The notes: generated by a model from the sequence alone, not told the origin. Shown: positions 18,686-29,561, counted from the stretch's first letter. The stretch is DNA of 64,000 bases from Paenibacillus donghaensis (GCF_002192415.1 NZ_CP021780.1:4898001-4962000); one strand, 5' to 3'. A program made the numbers and translations.

Positions 18686-20657
18686 ATGCTGACACTAGCT
18701 TCTCAACTACAAAATCTAGCTGCTTATCAAGAGAGTAGATATCGGAATAATATGAAAAATCAAACCCAATTTCGATCAATCTACCTTCTTTGATTGCTGG
18801 AATGCTGTTCCAAATTGGATTGTCCGACAAATCATCAGCCCCATCCCATACAGAGCGGAACACGAAGTCTCCTATATACTCAGGTAACACCTCTAAGGAA
18901 ACAAACCCTCCAGTAGCCTTCTCTCTGCCATCAATCTTTTTCTGAAGAATCTCTGGTGCTTTTAGCCCTAAATATTCATAAATGATCTGAGAACCCCTTC
19001 CGTAAAGCTTGCTATCGATCACCGCCATCTCTTTTTTGCCGCCCTCGATAATGGTTACTGTCTTATCCAAAATTCCAAGTTCATCAAGCTTCTGCTTACT
19101 CCTCTCCAACTTCTCGTGGAAATTATTTAATAGAGCCTGTGCCTCCTGCTCCTTGCCAAATACCTCGGCAATCTTCATTACACGTTCATCCGTCGCCATT
19201 TTTTCATAAGGAATTGGAACGGTCGGTGCAATATCCTTAAGGATTTCGTAAGTTTCTTCAGAAGCAGCTATGATCAAGTCCGGCTTTACTGCCATAATAG
19301 CCTCTGGATTAGGCTCATACCATGAACCTAGATCTTCAATCCCCCCCAGCTCTTCTGCAAAGGCCGCTCCTTCAAAGACACTCGAAGTACCTACTGGCTT
19401 AATGCCGAGGGCAACAAGATCCCCTTGAAGGTATAACACGACAACCCTCTCTGGATTAGCTGGAACGACAATATCTCCCTTTATCGTAGAGATGGTTCTT
19501 GTCTGAGCCTCCTTATTGGTATTGTCAGTTGCAGTTGAATTATTGGCTGGTGATGATGTAACTTCAGAAGCTTTGGATCCATTAGAATTCGTGGCATTAG
19601 AACCCACGTTTGCAGATCCACATGCACTCAAAAGCAAGGTAAAGCTAAGCAGCATCGCTACAATAAAACTTGATGTCTTTGTTATTCTCATAGGTGAAGA
19701 CCCTCCGGTTATTTCATTATGGTAATAGTATTGATAATGATTATCATATTCAATAATATTATATCGGGAGGATATGTGCTCGCCAATGGAGAATTTGGCG
19801 GTGGTTAATGGACGATTGTCCGATGAGCTCACCTGACTGCTTTCCTTGCGGAATCGGATGGGAGATTGACCATTATATTTACTGAATATACGACTGAAGT
19901 AATATACATCGCTATATCCAACTTCTTCTGCAATATCGCGAAGTGGAGCATCGGTACATCGTAATAGCTCTTCTGCATGTTTAAGCCGGAATCGTATCAA
20001 ATATTCAATCAAGCTGAACCCCGTCTCCCCTTTAAAGCGGGTTGATAAATGACGAGGGCTATAATTAAATTGCTCCGCTATAGATTCTAGTGATAAATTG
20101 TGACGATAATGCTCCTCAATATAACGGACAACCTGCCCAATGACATCCGGTTGCCTGAGGTTAATTCCATCCTTTGTGAACTGCTTCAATAATTCATGTA
20201 TAAACTGATAGAACAAGCCTTTAACTTGAATTCTTTCCAATAGGTTTCCTTGTGCCCAGAGTTGTTCCATTGCCATTAGTTGATAGTGCAGTGGCAATGG
20301 CTCCAAAGACTCGAAGCTATACTGCATCCGAAATGGATTGCTGCGTTCCAAAAGTCTTGCTAAATCCTTTCTTCCTGGTAAGGAGGCTCTATAGAATAAT
20401 AAATAGTATTCAAAAATCTTCCCTGCCTCTATGCTTAGTCTCATGCCCTTGCCACCATGCACAATAAAATGACGGTCGGCGTCGTAATCTATGCCGTTGA
20501 GACTCAAACTGGCCGTACCCCGCACACAGTAGATAAATCCACATGCTGGTAATATATAGCCTTGCAGCTTGTCCCCAGGCTCCATCAGAGCATGTCGAAT
20601 ATCAAGTACTTTAACAGCAGCATAATTCCATGCGAAAATATGATCTTCCAGCTTCAT
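18672..20657 (-). CDS. AraC regulator fused in frame to a siderophore-binding lipoprotein
   Basis: One open frame of 661 codons encodes an N-terminal AraC sensing domain (about 1-165) and an AraC double HTH (about 175-275; LSLESIAEQFNYSPRHLS and LRDIAEEVGYSDVYYFSRIF). A ~45-residue linker leads to an internal lipoprotein signal (M323, RITK, hydrophobic core, lipobox LSAC). The C-terminal part is a FepB/FhuD-type Fe-siderophore-binding domain (EVLPEYIGDFVF). The internal ATG at 19691 has its own GGAGGG site and a Fur box 40 bp upstream. A separate 339-residue lipoprotein is therefore likely to be made as well. B. subtilis Btr joins similar domains but without an exported signal. ATG 20657 is preferred to TTG 20687. 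Confidence 0.85.
   Translation of the reverse strand: MKLEDHIFAWNYAAVKVLDIRHALMEPGDKLQGYILPACGFIYCVRGTASLSLNGIDYDADRHFIVHGGKGMRLSIEAGKIFEYYLLFYRASLPGRKDLARLLERSNPFRMQYSFESLEPLPLHYQLMAMEQLWAQGNLLERIQVKGLFYQFIHELLKQFTKDGINLRQPDVIGQVVRYIEEHYRHNLSLESIAEQFNYSPRHLSTRFKGETGFSLIEYLIRFRLKHAEELLRCTDAPLRDIAEEVGYSDVYYFSRIFSKYNGQSPIRFRKESSQVSSSDNRPLTTAKFSIGEHISSRYNIIEYDNHYQYYYHNEITGGSSPMRITKTSSFIVAMLLSFTLLLSACGSANVGSNATNSNGSKASEVTSSPANNSTATDNTNKEAQTRTISTIKGDIVVPANPERVVVLYLQGDLVALGIKPVGTSSVFEGAAFAEELGGIEDLGSWYEPNPEAIMAVKPDLIIAASEETYEILKDIAPTVPIPYEKMATDERVMKIAEVFGKEQEAQALLNNFHEKLERSKQKLDELGILDKTVTIIEGGKKEMAVIDSKLYGRGSQIIYEYLGLKAPEILQKKIDGREKATGGFVSLEVLPEYIGDFVFRSVWDGADDLSDNPIWNSIPAIKEGRLIEIGFDFSYYSDIYSLDKQLDFVVEKLVSAYEKK
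19731..19747 (-). promoter_or_regulatory. Internal Fur box in the AraC-lipoprotein linker
   Basis: TTGATAATGATTATCAT contains a perfect 7-1-7 Fur site (TGATAATGATTATCA). It lies inside the reading frame, about 40 bp upstream of the internal lipoprotein ATG at 19691. Confidence 0.85.
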
Positions 20658-20722
20658 CTTTGCATTACACTCCGATCTGCTCCACAATCTATTTGAGTTA
20701 ATTATATCTTAAAACAATGATA

Positions 20723-20739
20723 TTGATAATGATTATCAA
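20723..20739 (-). promoter_or_regulatory. Fur box upstream of siderophore operon 1
   Basis: TTGATAATGATTATCAA is a perfect 17-bp palindrome with the 7-1-7 Fur core. It lies about 65 bp upstream of ATG 20657. Confidence 0.9.
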
Positions 20740-20828
20740 TTAGTATTAGGCAGTTCCTCAATTTTGTCAATCGCTGTTTAGTATCGTGCTTGCTTATTAC
20801 TTCGCATGAACTTTGAGAGTCATTAAAA

Positions 20829-20955
20829 ACATCGCCATGGATCTATGACCCTAATAGCGATGTTTCGTTTAGAAGTGGCGCTTCCTCAGGAATGCCTCTA
20901 TCTCATCCACATATCCTTTACTGTAATCTGTCTCGGTGCAACTAAATCCAATTTC
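20829..20955 (-). pseudogene. Unidentified gene tail with its terminator
   Basis: The minus strand encodes TDYSKGYVDEIEAFLRKRHF followed by a stop at 20869. A hairpin with a T-run (CATCGC/GCGATGTTTTT, about 20829-20862) follows. The upstream frame is broken. The parent family is not recognised. Confidence 0.35.
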
Positions 20956-21030
20956 TTATTCACGCTTGAAGTATGTTTCAAAAGTTTTCTCGGCACAGAC
21001 CATGAACGGAATTTTAAAAAAACATACAAA

Positions 21031-21063
21031 AAAGTTCATCAGAAATAGTATCTGATGAACTTT
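21031..21063 (-). terminator. Terminator downstream of the tRNA-Leu fragment
   Basis: AAAGTTCATCAGA pairs perfectly with TCTGATGAACTTT, with a T-rich run after it on the minus strand. It resembles the hairpin after tRNA-Lys at 28256. Confidence 0.65.
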
Positions 21064-21079
21064 GAGTTGATTTAGTTAA

Positions 21080-21129
21080 TACTGGTGAGAGGACTCGAAC
21101 CTCCACGGTTTCCCTCTCGATTTTGAGTC
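21080..21129 (-). pseudogene. 3' half of a second tRNA-Leu (CAA), att copy 3
   Basis: The minus strand reads GACTCAAAATC, a long variable arm, GGTTCGAGTCC and the acceptor CTCACCAGTA. Only the 3' half remains. The flank to the right (GCACATGCTATTCGGAAG) is shared with att copy 2 at 16521. It marks the border between segments C and D. Confidence 0.7.
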
Positions 21130-21324
21130 GCACATGCTATTCGGAAGATAGCAGAAGATCAGTCCAAGAAGAGGAATATAAAACCCGCGAAAAGCCTTGC
21201 AAAATCAAGGTTTTTTGTGGGTTTATATGTTTTTATCAAGCCCCGTAAGGGTTCGTGGCAATAACTCAAAAAGAAGCCGTTTTTAGACGACGGAAAGAAC
21301 TTTTGATAGAACAGCCCCGCTCCC

Positions 21325-21335
<11 letters not shown>
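21130..21335 (+). repeat. Left-end relic of the parA-type element
   Basis: The segment matches the parA leader at 45928-46160 in blocks, including GGAATATA, the short hairpin around CAAGG, and CCGCTCCCTACCATTGAC just before the break. Homology ends where the reductase remnant begins. It shows that segment D began as an element-F relative. Confidence 0.7.
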
Positions 21336-22792
<1,457 letters not shown>

Positions 22793-22796
<4 letters not shown>

Positions 22797-23650
22797 GTGG
22801 CAATCGACTCCATCTGTTCCTTAGCTTTTAGGAATCCTTGATCCACTTCTTGGTCTCTACGCTTATCACGCAATAGCTCGTACGTCACATACACCGGTCG
22901 CCCTGTTCGTGGTTCCAGCATAATCTCGGCATCAATGGCAAACACCTCACGCAGCGTCCGTACCGTCATTACACGCTCTGGCGAGCCATGCTCCACCACC
23001 TGGCCCTCACGAATCGCCACCATATAGTCGGAGAAGCGCGCTGCCAGATTCAGGTCATGCAGCACCATCACAATCGTCACCTGCTGACTGCGATTCAGTT
23101 CATAGAGCAGTTCCAGCACTTCAAGCTGATGCGCCAGGTCCAGATAGGTGGTGGGTTCATCCAGCAGGATCAGATCGGTCTGCTGGGTGAGCGCCATCGC
23201 AATCCATACGCGCTGACGCTGACCGCCAGAGAGCGTATCGACCTCACGATGCTCAAACGCTGTAAGCTGTGTAACCGATAGGGCCCAGGTGACTACTTGC
23301 TTATCCTCTTTGGAGAGCTTGCCGAAACCTCGTTGATGAGGAAAACGCCCATAGGCGACTAATTGACCGACCGTCAAACCGCTAGGTGCGGTTGGCGTCT
23401 GCGGCAGAATCGCCATCTGCTTGGCCACTTCCTTGGTGGACAGTGTGCGGATATCGGCACCATTCAGATAAACCGTGCCATTTTTCGTCTTGAGCAGCCG
23501 ACCGACTGCCTTTAGTACGGTTGATTTGCCGCATCCATTGGGACCAATAATCGAGGTAATCTGTCCACGCGGAATCTGCAAATCCAGTTCTTTTACGATA
23601 AGCGTGTCATTATAGGCAATATCGATTTGTTGCGCTGTAATACTTTCCAT
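22793..23650 (-). CDS. FecE-type siderophore ABC ATPase
   Basis: The 285-residue ATPase has Walker A GPNGCGKST (about 34-42), the Q-loop in MAILPQTP, signature LSGGQRQRVWIAMAL, Walker B LILLDEPTTYLDL and switch His VLHDLN. It powers the two upstream FecCD permeases of operon 2. It is the only complete importer ATPase in the window and could also serve operon 1, which lacks one. The start follows the permease stop by nine bases. Confidence 0.93.
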
Positions 23651-23659
23651 GACGTCCTC

Positions 23660-24673
23660 CTAATTAGCCTTCGCTAGTAAATAAAGAAAGTACGGAACAC
23701 TGATGACCGTAATGACGATTCCCGTCGGCACATCTCCCCCCAGGCTAACCGTGCGCGTAATCGTGTCAGCCAGCACCACGACTAATCCCCCGGTCAGGCT
23801 GGCAGCCGGAACGAGCAATTTGTGATCGGGCCCGACCAGTTTTCTTGCCATATGCGGAGCGATCAAGCCAACGAAGAAGAAGCTTCCGCCAACAGCTACA
23901 CTGCCAGAGGATAAAGCAACAGCAGCGATCGACAACCCCAAAAACTGCCGCTTCACGGAAAGACCCAGCCCTTCTGCCGTCTGATTGCCCAGATGGAGGG
24001 TGTTCAGCATGCGAGCCTTGTAGAAAATATAGCCGAGTAAAATCAAGACCCATGGTGCCAGTACGGAAATATAGCGCCAATCATCGCCCCACAAGCTCCC
24101 CGCCAGCCAGTGCAGCATGAAGTTCATCTGCGAATCATCCAGCTTGAGTGTCAGGAAGGTGGTCAGCGCCCCATACCCGCTTCCGAGCGCGACCCCGGTT
24201 AAGATCAAACCGATTGGCGAGATGTTTCGCCCACGGCGATACGATAATAAGAAGATCAATCCCGCCGCCAGCAGGCCGCCAACAAAGGCCAGCAGTGGCA
24301 GGGCAATAAAGGAACTCTTTCCTGTCGATGCGATGAATACGACGAAGAACAGGACAAACAAACCCGATCCCGAACTAATCCCCAGTGTCCCCGGACTAGC
24401 CATGTCATTGCGCAGCAAACTCTGCATCACGACCCCAGCCGCTCCCATTCCCAGACCTACCAAGATCGACAGTACGATTCGTGGCATTCGAAAATCGAAC
24501 AGGATCAGATTTTGCTTGTCGGTGCCGTTTCCCAGGAGAACGTTCAGCACTTCTAGCGGTGAAAGATTCATCTTGCCAGAATTCATGCTAATGACAGCAA
24601 ACATAAGGATGAGCACCATAAGCACTACATTGACGATGATACCCCGTTGCACCGTATAACGCTGCTTGATCAT
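23660..24673 (-). CDS. FecCD-type siderophore ABC permease
   Basis: The 337-residue BtuC/FecCD protein shows DFRMPRIVLSILVGLGMGAA, SPGTLGISSGSG, GSFFFVGLIAPHMARKLVG and GDVPTGIVITVISVPYF. It overlaps the upstream permease by four bases and pairs with it. It is clearly similar to the operon-1 permease at 16632, so the two operons are related duplicates. Confidence 0.93.
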   Translation of the reverse strand: MIKQRYTVQRGIIVNVVLMVLILMFAVISMNSGKMNLSPLEVLNVLLGNGTDKQNLILFDFRMPRIVLSILVGLGMGAAGVVMQSLLRNDMASPGTLGISSGSGLFVLFFVVFIASTGKSSFIALPLLAFVGGLLAAGLIFLLSYRRGRNISPIGLILTGVALGSGYGALTTFLTLKLDDSQMNFMLHWLAGSLWGDDWRYISVLAPWVLILLGYIFYKARMLNTLHLGNQTAEGLGLSVKRQFLGLSIAAVALSSGSVAVGGSFFFVGLIAPHMARKLVGPDHKLLVPAASLTGGLVVVLADTITRTVSLGGDVPTGIVITVISVPYFLYLLAKAN

Positions 24674-25695
24674 TCAAATCCCCTCCTTTGCCTGCGAGCC
24701 AGGAAGAGAAAGTACGGCACACCAATGATAGAAAATATAATGCCAATCGGTGTTTCGAACGGCTTATTGATCAAGCGGCCAGCCAGATCGGCCGATACGG
24801 TCAGCAACGCACCATATAGCGCAGCCGCCGGAATGATGTACCGATAGTCGACACCGATTATGTATCGCACAATATGCGGGGTAATCAGACCAACAAAACC
24901 GATCGGGCCAACCACGACAACAGCCAATCCAGTCAGCACGAGCACGATAATCGTCGATAAACCCTTGACCAGTCCGCTGCGAATACCGAGTCCACTTGCC
25001 ACATCATCCCCCAAACTGAGCAGTGTAACGGAAGGAGATAGCGCCAGCGCCAGCAGTACACCACCAACAAATAGGGGTGAGATAATCAGTAATTCCCCCC
25101 ACTTGGCCCCCGCTGTACTGCCTGCCGTCCAGAATGCCAATGCTCGACCCAGGTTGTAATTGATCGCCAAATACTGACTGAGTGCGCCAAACAGCATGGA
25201 GATGGACAGTCCTGCCAGTACCAGCCGCTGAGGTGTCATCCCGCGCTTGCCCAGTGACGCGATGAAGTAAGTGATCCCGGTCGCGAGCGCTGCTCCCAGA
25301 CAAGCAAACAGCATCATCTGCCCATACGAATAACCCGGTAGAAAGGCCAGGCAAAGCGCAATCGCGAATGCTGCCCCAGAGCTGATCCCCATCAGCCCGG
25401 AGTCGGCCAGCGGATTGCGCGTCGTCCCCTGCATGATCGCACCACAAACCGCAAGGCTGCACCCGACGATCAGATCGGCTACGGTACGCGGAAGACGTAG
25501 GGTTTGAATAATTTGATGTTCAGTGAGCGTTGGATCAAATCGGAAAATAGCCTCCCATGCAGTCGCTAACCTCATATCGGCGGCGCCCAAGCTAATCGAC
25601 GACGCCGACATGAGAACCGTTAATCCAAGCCCTACCACCATGTACATGGTGAAGTTCACCGCCCCACGGCGATTTTGTTCAGGCTTGTTTTTCAT
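24670..25695 (-). CDS. FecCD-type siderophore ABC permease
   Basis: The 341-residue BtuC/FecCD protein shows TLRLPRTVADLIVGCSLAVC, NPLADSGLMGISSGAA, GPIGFVGLITPHIVRY and PFETPIGIIFSIIGVPYF. It is homologous to the operon-1 permease at 17636. It starts about 80 bp after the fusion gene and is translationally coupled to the next permease. Confidence 0.93.
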   Translation of the reverse strand: MKNKPEQNRRGAVNFTMYMVVGLGLTVLMSASSISLGAADMRLATAWEAIFRFDPTLTEHQIIQTLRLPRTVADLIVGCSLAVCGAIMQGTTRNPLADSGLMGISSGAAFAIALCLAFLPGYSYGQMMLFACLGAALATGITYFIASLGKRGMTPQRLVLAGLSISMLFGALSQYLAINYNLGRALAFWTAGSTAGAKWGELLIISPLFVGGVLLALALSPSVTLLSLGDDVASGLGIRSGLVKGLSTIIVLVLTGLAVVVVGPIGFVGLITPHIVRYIIGVDYRYIIPAAALYGALLTVSADLAGRLINKPFETPIGIIFSIIGVPYFLFLARRQRRGFE

Positions 25696-25775
25696 CGTAT
25701 TTTCCTTCCCTCACCTATTGACAGCCTAGTTTGAACCAAGGCCTATAAATCGTTAAACACATCAGGATCAATCCC

Positions 25776-27743
25776 TTATTTAGCTAATGCCAGCAATTGA
25801 TTGACAATATGATCAATCAATGCACTGGAAGTCATTATATCCGTGGACCAAGATAGCGATGAACCCACCGTTACGATCCGATTATGTTGCACAGCAGGTA
25901 GCGATTTCCAAACCGCATTATCAGCAGGAACTTCCGTATCTCCTAAGGAGATCAAATAATCCCCCATGTAAGCGGCCAAGACCTCCATAGAGATCTCTCC
26001 CCAATATTTATCTGCGTCAATAATATCAGTTTGAACTTTTGACGGTGCCTGCATTTGAAGTTCATTATAAATAAGCTCGCCAACCGCATGCTTGGCTCCA
26101 GCGATGGCGTTAATTTTATCACTGAATTCTCCCATAGTAATCGTCACGTCTGAAAGGCCTGCATTCTGAAGGGCTAGCTTCGCTTCTTCGATTTTGTTGG
26201 CATAAGTATTCAAAACAGCCTCAGCCTCTTCCGGCTTATTCAAAACATCGCCAATAAAATGGATCCGCTCTTCTGTAGTCATATCACCATAAGGGACATA
26301 AATTGTCGGGGAAATTTTGGATAAATCTTCATAATTCTCTTCGCCCCATGCTAATATGATCAGATCAGGCTCAAGAGTCATGACATCTTCCGGCTCCATT
26401 TTTATGTTAATTGAATCTTTAATCTGGTTAGAATAAACAGCCTCTGTCTCGCCCCTTGTCGCTCTCGCCACACCTAGAGGAGTTACACCTAAAGCTACCA
26501 CATCACCAACCAGATAATCGACTACAACACGCTGAGGGTTGTTAGGTACCTCAACATCACCCTTTACTGTGGATATCGTTCTGGTCTGCGAGACTGCTTC
26601 TGAAGCTTTCGTCTCCGGTACTTCCGGTTGTGTCGTCTGTTGTGTCTCCGCAGGCGGATTCACCGTTCCCCTGTTATTCGCTGGCGTCCCCGACGTACAT
26701 GCCGTCAACAACAGCATCAAGCTCATCGCCGCCACAAAGATCATTTCTTTACTTCTTACTTGTCCAAACATGCTTGATTCCCCATCTCTATAAGACTTGA
26801 CTAGATTCGCCAGTTCCCTCTCATTGTAATGAAGATGAGAATCATTATCAATACCATCAACCTGCATGGATAGTGCGTTTATTTTCCGATAATCACTCGG
26901 CGTCATCTTGTAATACTTCTTAAACATCCGAAACAGGTTCTTCTCATCAGCAAAACCAGATCCTGTTGCTATCTCTTTAATGGTTGCTTCTGTATACTTC
27001 AAGTCATGACAGGCAGCTTCAATCCTTCTCTGAATGAGGTACTCCTGTAAGCTCATCCCTTCCTTCTTTTTGAACAACCGCGTCAATTGCCCACCACTGA
27101 TCCCAAACATGGCGGCAATATCCTGAAACATAATCGGTTCCCTGTAATGTTTATCAAGATATATTTTGGCAGAACTGGCTGGAATGGGCTGGAGATAGCG
27201 AATCTCACCACCCTCAAAATCTCTGTACACCCCATGAATCAATTGATATAGAAAACTTTTGGCCTGAAGCTGATCCATCGCCTTGCCGCGGTTCCAGTCA
27301 TTCAACATTTGTTGAAACCAATCGAGCAGCAAGATGGGATTACTTGGTGTATAACCAAACTGTTGAACAAATGGATTTACTTGCTCCAGTAATTGCTGCA
27401 GGTGCTTCTTGAAAAAAAGAGGTGATTCTGCTTTATAAAAGACCATAAAGGTCTTCACAATCTCCCTTTTAGGCGAAATACTGAGCAGGCTCCCCTTCCC
27501 GCCATGAACTAAACCGAAGCGTTCCATTCCAAATGTGGTTTCATTCAGTTGAATTTGCGCTTCACCTCCACAGGCATAGATAAACATGCTACTAGGCATT
27601 TTATACTGCTCCAAAGGGTATTGGGACGCTATATTCTGAAAGCGTACATCTATTAATGTAATGATCGAACGTGTCCAAATGCGGGCCATCGTATCGATCA
27701 TCTCCGGTGTAAATACCTGGCTTGCTTCTGCTTCTTCTTGCAT
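25776..27743 (-). CDS. AraC regulator fused in frame to a siderophore-binding lipoprotein (paralogue)
   Basis: The single 655-codon frame has the same layout as the gene at 18672. An AraC sensing domain is followed by a double HTH (IMFQDIAAMFGISGGQLTRL and IKEIATGSGFADEKNLFRMF), a linker, an internal lipoprotein signal starting at M325 (lipobox LTAC) and a Fe-siderophore-binding domain. The internal ATG 26771 has a modest GATGGGG site and a Fur box 65-79 bp upstream. ATG 27743 is preferred because GGGAG precedes it. Reaching the lipoprotein start at nearly the same residue (323 and 325) in both paralogues suggests the open linker is maintained. Confidence 0.85.
   Translation of the reverse strand: MQEEAEASQVFTPEMIDTMARIWTRSIITLIDVRFQNIASQYPLEQYKMPSSMFIYACGGEAQIQLNETTFGMERFGLVHGGKGSLLSISPKREIVKTFMVFYKAESPLFFKKHLQQLLEQVNPFVQQFGYTPSNPILLLDWFQQMLNDWNRGKAMDQLQAKSFLYQLIHGVYRDFEGGEIRYLQPIPASSAKIYLDKHYREPIMFQDIAAMFGISGGQLTRLFKKKEGMSLQEYLIQRRIEAACHDLKYTEATIKEIATGSGFADEKNLFRMFKKYYKMTPSDYRKINALSMQVDGIDNDSHLHYNERELANLVKSYRDGESSMFGQVRSKEMIFVAAMSLMLLLTACTSGTPANNRGTVNPPAETQQTTQPEVPETKASEAVSQTRTISTVKGDVEVPNNPQRVVVDYLVGDVVALGVTPLGVARATRGETEAVYSNQIKDSINIKMEPEDVMTLEPDLIILAWGEENYEDLSKISPTIYVPYGDMTTEERIHFIGDVLNKPEEAEAVLNTYANKIEEAKLALQNAGLSDVTITMGEFSDKINAIAGAKHAVGELIYNELQMQAPSKVQTDIIDADKYWGEISMEVLAAYMGDYLISLGDTEVPADNAVWKSLPAVQHNRIVTVGSSLSWSTDIMTSSALIDHIVNQLLALAK
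26836..26850 (-). promoter_or_regulatory. Internal Fur box in the second AraC-lipoprotein linker
   Basis: TGAGAATCATTATCA matches the 7-1-7 Fur consensus with one mismatch. It lies inside the open frame, about 65 bp upstream of the lipoprotein start. Confidence 0.75.
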
Positions 27744-27801
27744 CAATCCGCGCTCCCTCATCTCACTTTTCCCAATTTATATACCGACCATAAATTGATT
27801 T

Positions 27802-27816
27802 TGATTATCATTATCA
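27802..27816 (-). promoter_or_regulatory. Fur box upstream of siderophore operon 2
   Basis: TGATTATCATTATCA lies about 60 bp upstream of ATG 27743. It sits within overlapping GATTATC/GATAAT hexamers typical of Fur sites. Confidence 0.8.
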
Positions 27817-28015
27817 TAATTCATAAGGTAAGTATATCATCATTAAGTGACATTGGGGGAGCAGGCAACGGACGTTATGCTTTTCATCATCTTTTTAGCA
27901 TTTTACTGACTCAACCAAGTCCTTATACAATTAGCAATGCTATTCACTTGCTCGCAATAATGCTTCGGTTACATATTAATCTGAGCAGTAGTCGAATAAA
28001 TGTCAGTGTAATAAT

Positions 28016-28182
28016 TTAATCCGAATTCCATATCGATGTCACGGTTTCATATACAATGCCTCCCGCGCCATATTTGCCACCATGAACGGTCATCGTTGCA
28101 TCAGCCCCGCCTTCAAACACTGATACGGTGTGCTCTTCAAAGCCAGCTTGGGAAAGTTTGGTTTTGGCGTCTTCCAAAATTC
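28016..28182 (-). pseudogene. Fragment of a third siderophore-binding protein
   Basis: The minus-strand frame reads EDAKTKLSQAGFEEHTVSVF, then EGGADATMTVHGGKYGAGG, then IVYE and a stop. It aligns with the middle of the operon-1 binding protein (LDELGILDKTVTIIEGGKKE, then YGRGSQIIYE). Both ends are missing. Confidence 0.6.
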
Positions 28183-28247
28183 ACTCTCACTTAGATTACA
28201 GATCCAAGCTTTCTTAGCAATGCTATGTATGGAGTCTTAAAATAAAA

Positions 28248-28284
28248 TAAAAAAAGGCCCACCAGATAAATTATCTGATGAACC
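28248..28284 (-). terminator. Terminator of tRNA-Lys
   Basis: On the minus strand, GGTTCATCAGAT pairs with ATCTGGTGGGCC (including G-T pairs), followed by seven T. It lies 17 bp after the tRNA. Confidence 0.75.
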
Positions 28285-28300
28285 ATTATCTTTAATGTGA

Positions 28301-28373
28301 TACCGGCGAGAGGACTCGAACCTTCGACACCCTGATTAAAAGTCAGGTGCTCAACCAACTGAGCTACACCAGC
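28301..28373 (-). tRNA. tRNA-Lys (TTT)
   Basis: The 73-nt sequence folds as a cloverleaf: acceptor GCTGGTG, D arm GCTCAGTTGGTTGAGC, anticodon stem-loop CCTGACTTTTAATCAGG (anticodon TTT) and T loop TTCGAGT. CCA is not encoded. The acceptor needs three G-T pairs and the T stem has an A-C mismatch. The 3' part is nearly identical to that of the Leu fragment at 21080, so the 3' end may have been exchanged. It is probably a tRNA gene, but its functionality is uncertain. Confidence 0.75.
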
Positions 28374-28392
28374 GTATTACAGGTGTTATAAA

Positions 28393-28771
28393 TGGTGGCT
28401 CAGGCCTTTGAGGAATTACTGTTACGAATTCGTGAGCTTCAAGCACTTAACAAGGCCATATGTGGTAAATCCTACTGCACTGATTATGAGGAGTATATCT
28501 ATTTGGATAAGTTGGGACAACGAGTTAAACCCGGCTATATCACACAAAACTTTACTAGAACTCTTAAAAAAATGGTTTACGTCATATTCGCTATCACGAC
28601 CTGCGTCATAGTTGTGCAAGCCTCTTACTCGCCAATGGAGTCAGCATGAAAGAAATTCAAGAATGGTTGGGACACAGCAACTATTCCACAACAGCTAACA
28701 TATATTCTCATTTGAAATACAGCTCTAAAGTATCATCAGCTTCAACGATGAGCAATGTTCTGGTCTTTTAA
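28393..28771 (+). pseudogene. C-terminal fragment of a second type of tyrosine integrase
   Basis: The translation runs from MVAQAFEELLLRIRELQ to LKKMVY. A one-base loss in the A-run near 28565 shifts the frame, which then continues RHIRYHDLRHSCASLLLANG, VSMKEIQEWLGHSNYSTT and TSHLKY-like residues to a stop at 28771. The active-site HxxR and H/Y regions are visible. The first half is missing. It differs from the integrase family at 13513 and 44349. It lies left of att copy 4, like the other integrase relics. Confidence 0.8.
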
Positions 28772-28777
28772 TAAAAA

Positions 28778-28822
28778 AGATCGCATTGCCCTCAATACTC
28801 CATGAGAGTCATGCGATCTTCT
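28778..28822. terminator. Inverted repeat after the integrase fragment
   Basis: AAGATCGCAT pairs with ATGCGATCTT across about 25 bases. It is probably the old integrase terminator. Confidence 0.45.
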
Positions 28823-28939
28823 CCTCGTTCTCTCCTTCGGAAAAAGGAGAGAACTGAAGGAGAGAACTCGATAAAAAGTTCTCTCCTAATCTGTTTCAAA
28901 AACCAAGGTTTTTCGGAAAAAACCCTTATAAATCAAGGA

Positions 28940-28995
28940 TGCCGAGGACGGGGGTCGAACCCGTACGGTACTCACGTACCGCAGGATTTTAAGTC
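28940..28995 (-). repeat. att copy 4: 3' half of tRNA-Leu (left end of element E)
   Basis: The sequence is identical in length and nearly identical in bases to the copies at 14975 and 45872, with the TAA-anticodon loop. With the copy at 45872 it brackets an integrase, an excisionase and cargo, so these two are the presumed attL and attR of element E. Confidence 0.85.
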
Positions 28996-29190
28996 TTGAA
29001 ACAGCCTTCTTAGTACCTTTTCTACACTACGGGAAGGTCGAGCATAAAGCCTTTAACCATGCGGGTAAACGGCTCTTTTTTGTGTTCCATACTCTCTGCG
29101 TTCAGAGATTTGGATATGCAGCCATGTTAGCAAAAATGTTAGCAAACAGATTTGAGCAGAGGCCTTACAACTCTACTTATTTTTACATTG
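28996..29190. repeat. Left end of element E with candidate arm sites
   Basis: The segment is homologous to 15031-15230. The pair GTTAGCAAAAAT, GTTAGCAAA lies at 29126-29147 and mirrors the pair at the right end (45793). No gene is seen. Confidence 0.7.
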
Positions 29191-29200
29191 AAAGAGTAAA

Positions 29201-29260
29201 ATTTTTCTGAATTTGACCAAATCCAATTTGCATGTCCCTCACATAAGCAGATGTAAAAGT
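29201..29260 (+). repeat. Direct repeat, left border of the defence cargo
   Basis: TCCAATTTGCATGTCCCTCA, then CATAAGCAGATGTAAAA, matches the bases after the radC stop (39599-39656) with few changes. The similarity extends back to the radC end (TTTTTCTGAATTT against TTTCTAAATTT). The stretch from here to 29561 otherwise contains no gene that I can identify. Confidence 0.6.
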
Positions 29261-29561
29261 ATCCAGGTCTAAATTCTCAAAGAGCGATAAGGTCCAAAGC
29301 CATCTCCTCTCTTCAAGGTATAAGTACGCTTTTAAGCCGTAAAGAAATTGAAAAAGAAAACTTAGCAGAGCAAGGTATTGAGAAATGAATTACGTATTAA
29401 ACAATAGGGACATAAAGAATATTTAGACCATTAGGCATGAGAAAATAATCGTTTTTTGTAACAAAATCTCAGAAAGTTCACATAAATAGGAAGGTAAATT
29501 CTATCAGGAATAGAATTTCAAGAATATGCAGGAGAATATACTCAGTGAAGGAGAGAATTAT

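Noticed and set aside
27738..28019. 93-codon plus-strand frame upstream of siderophore operon 2
   Set aside because: It overlaps the Fur box and promoter, has low complexity and no ribosome site.
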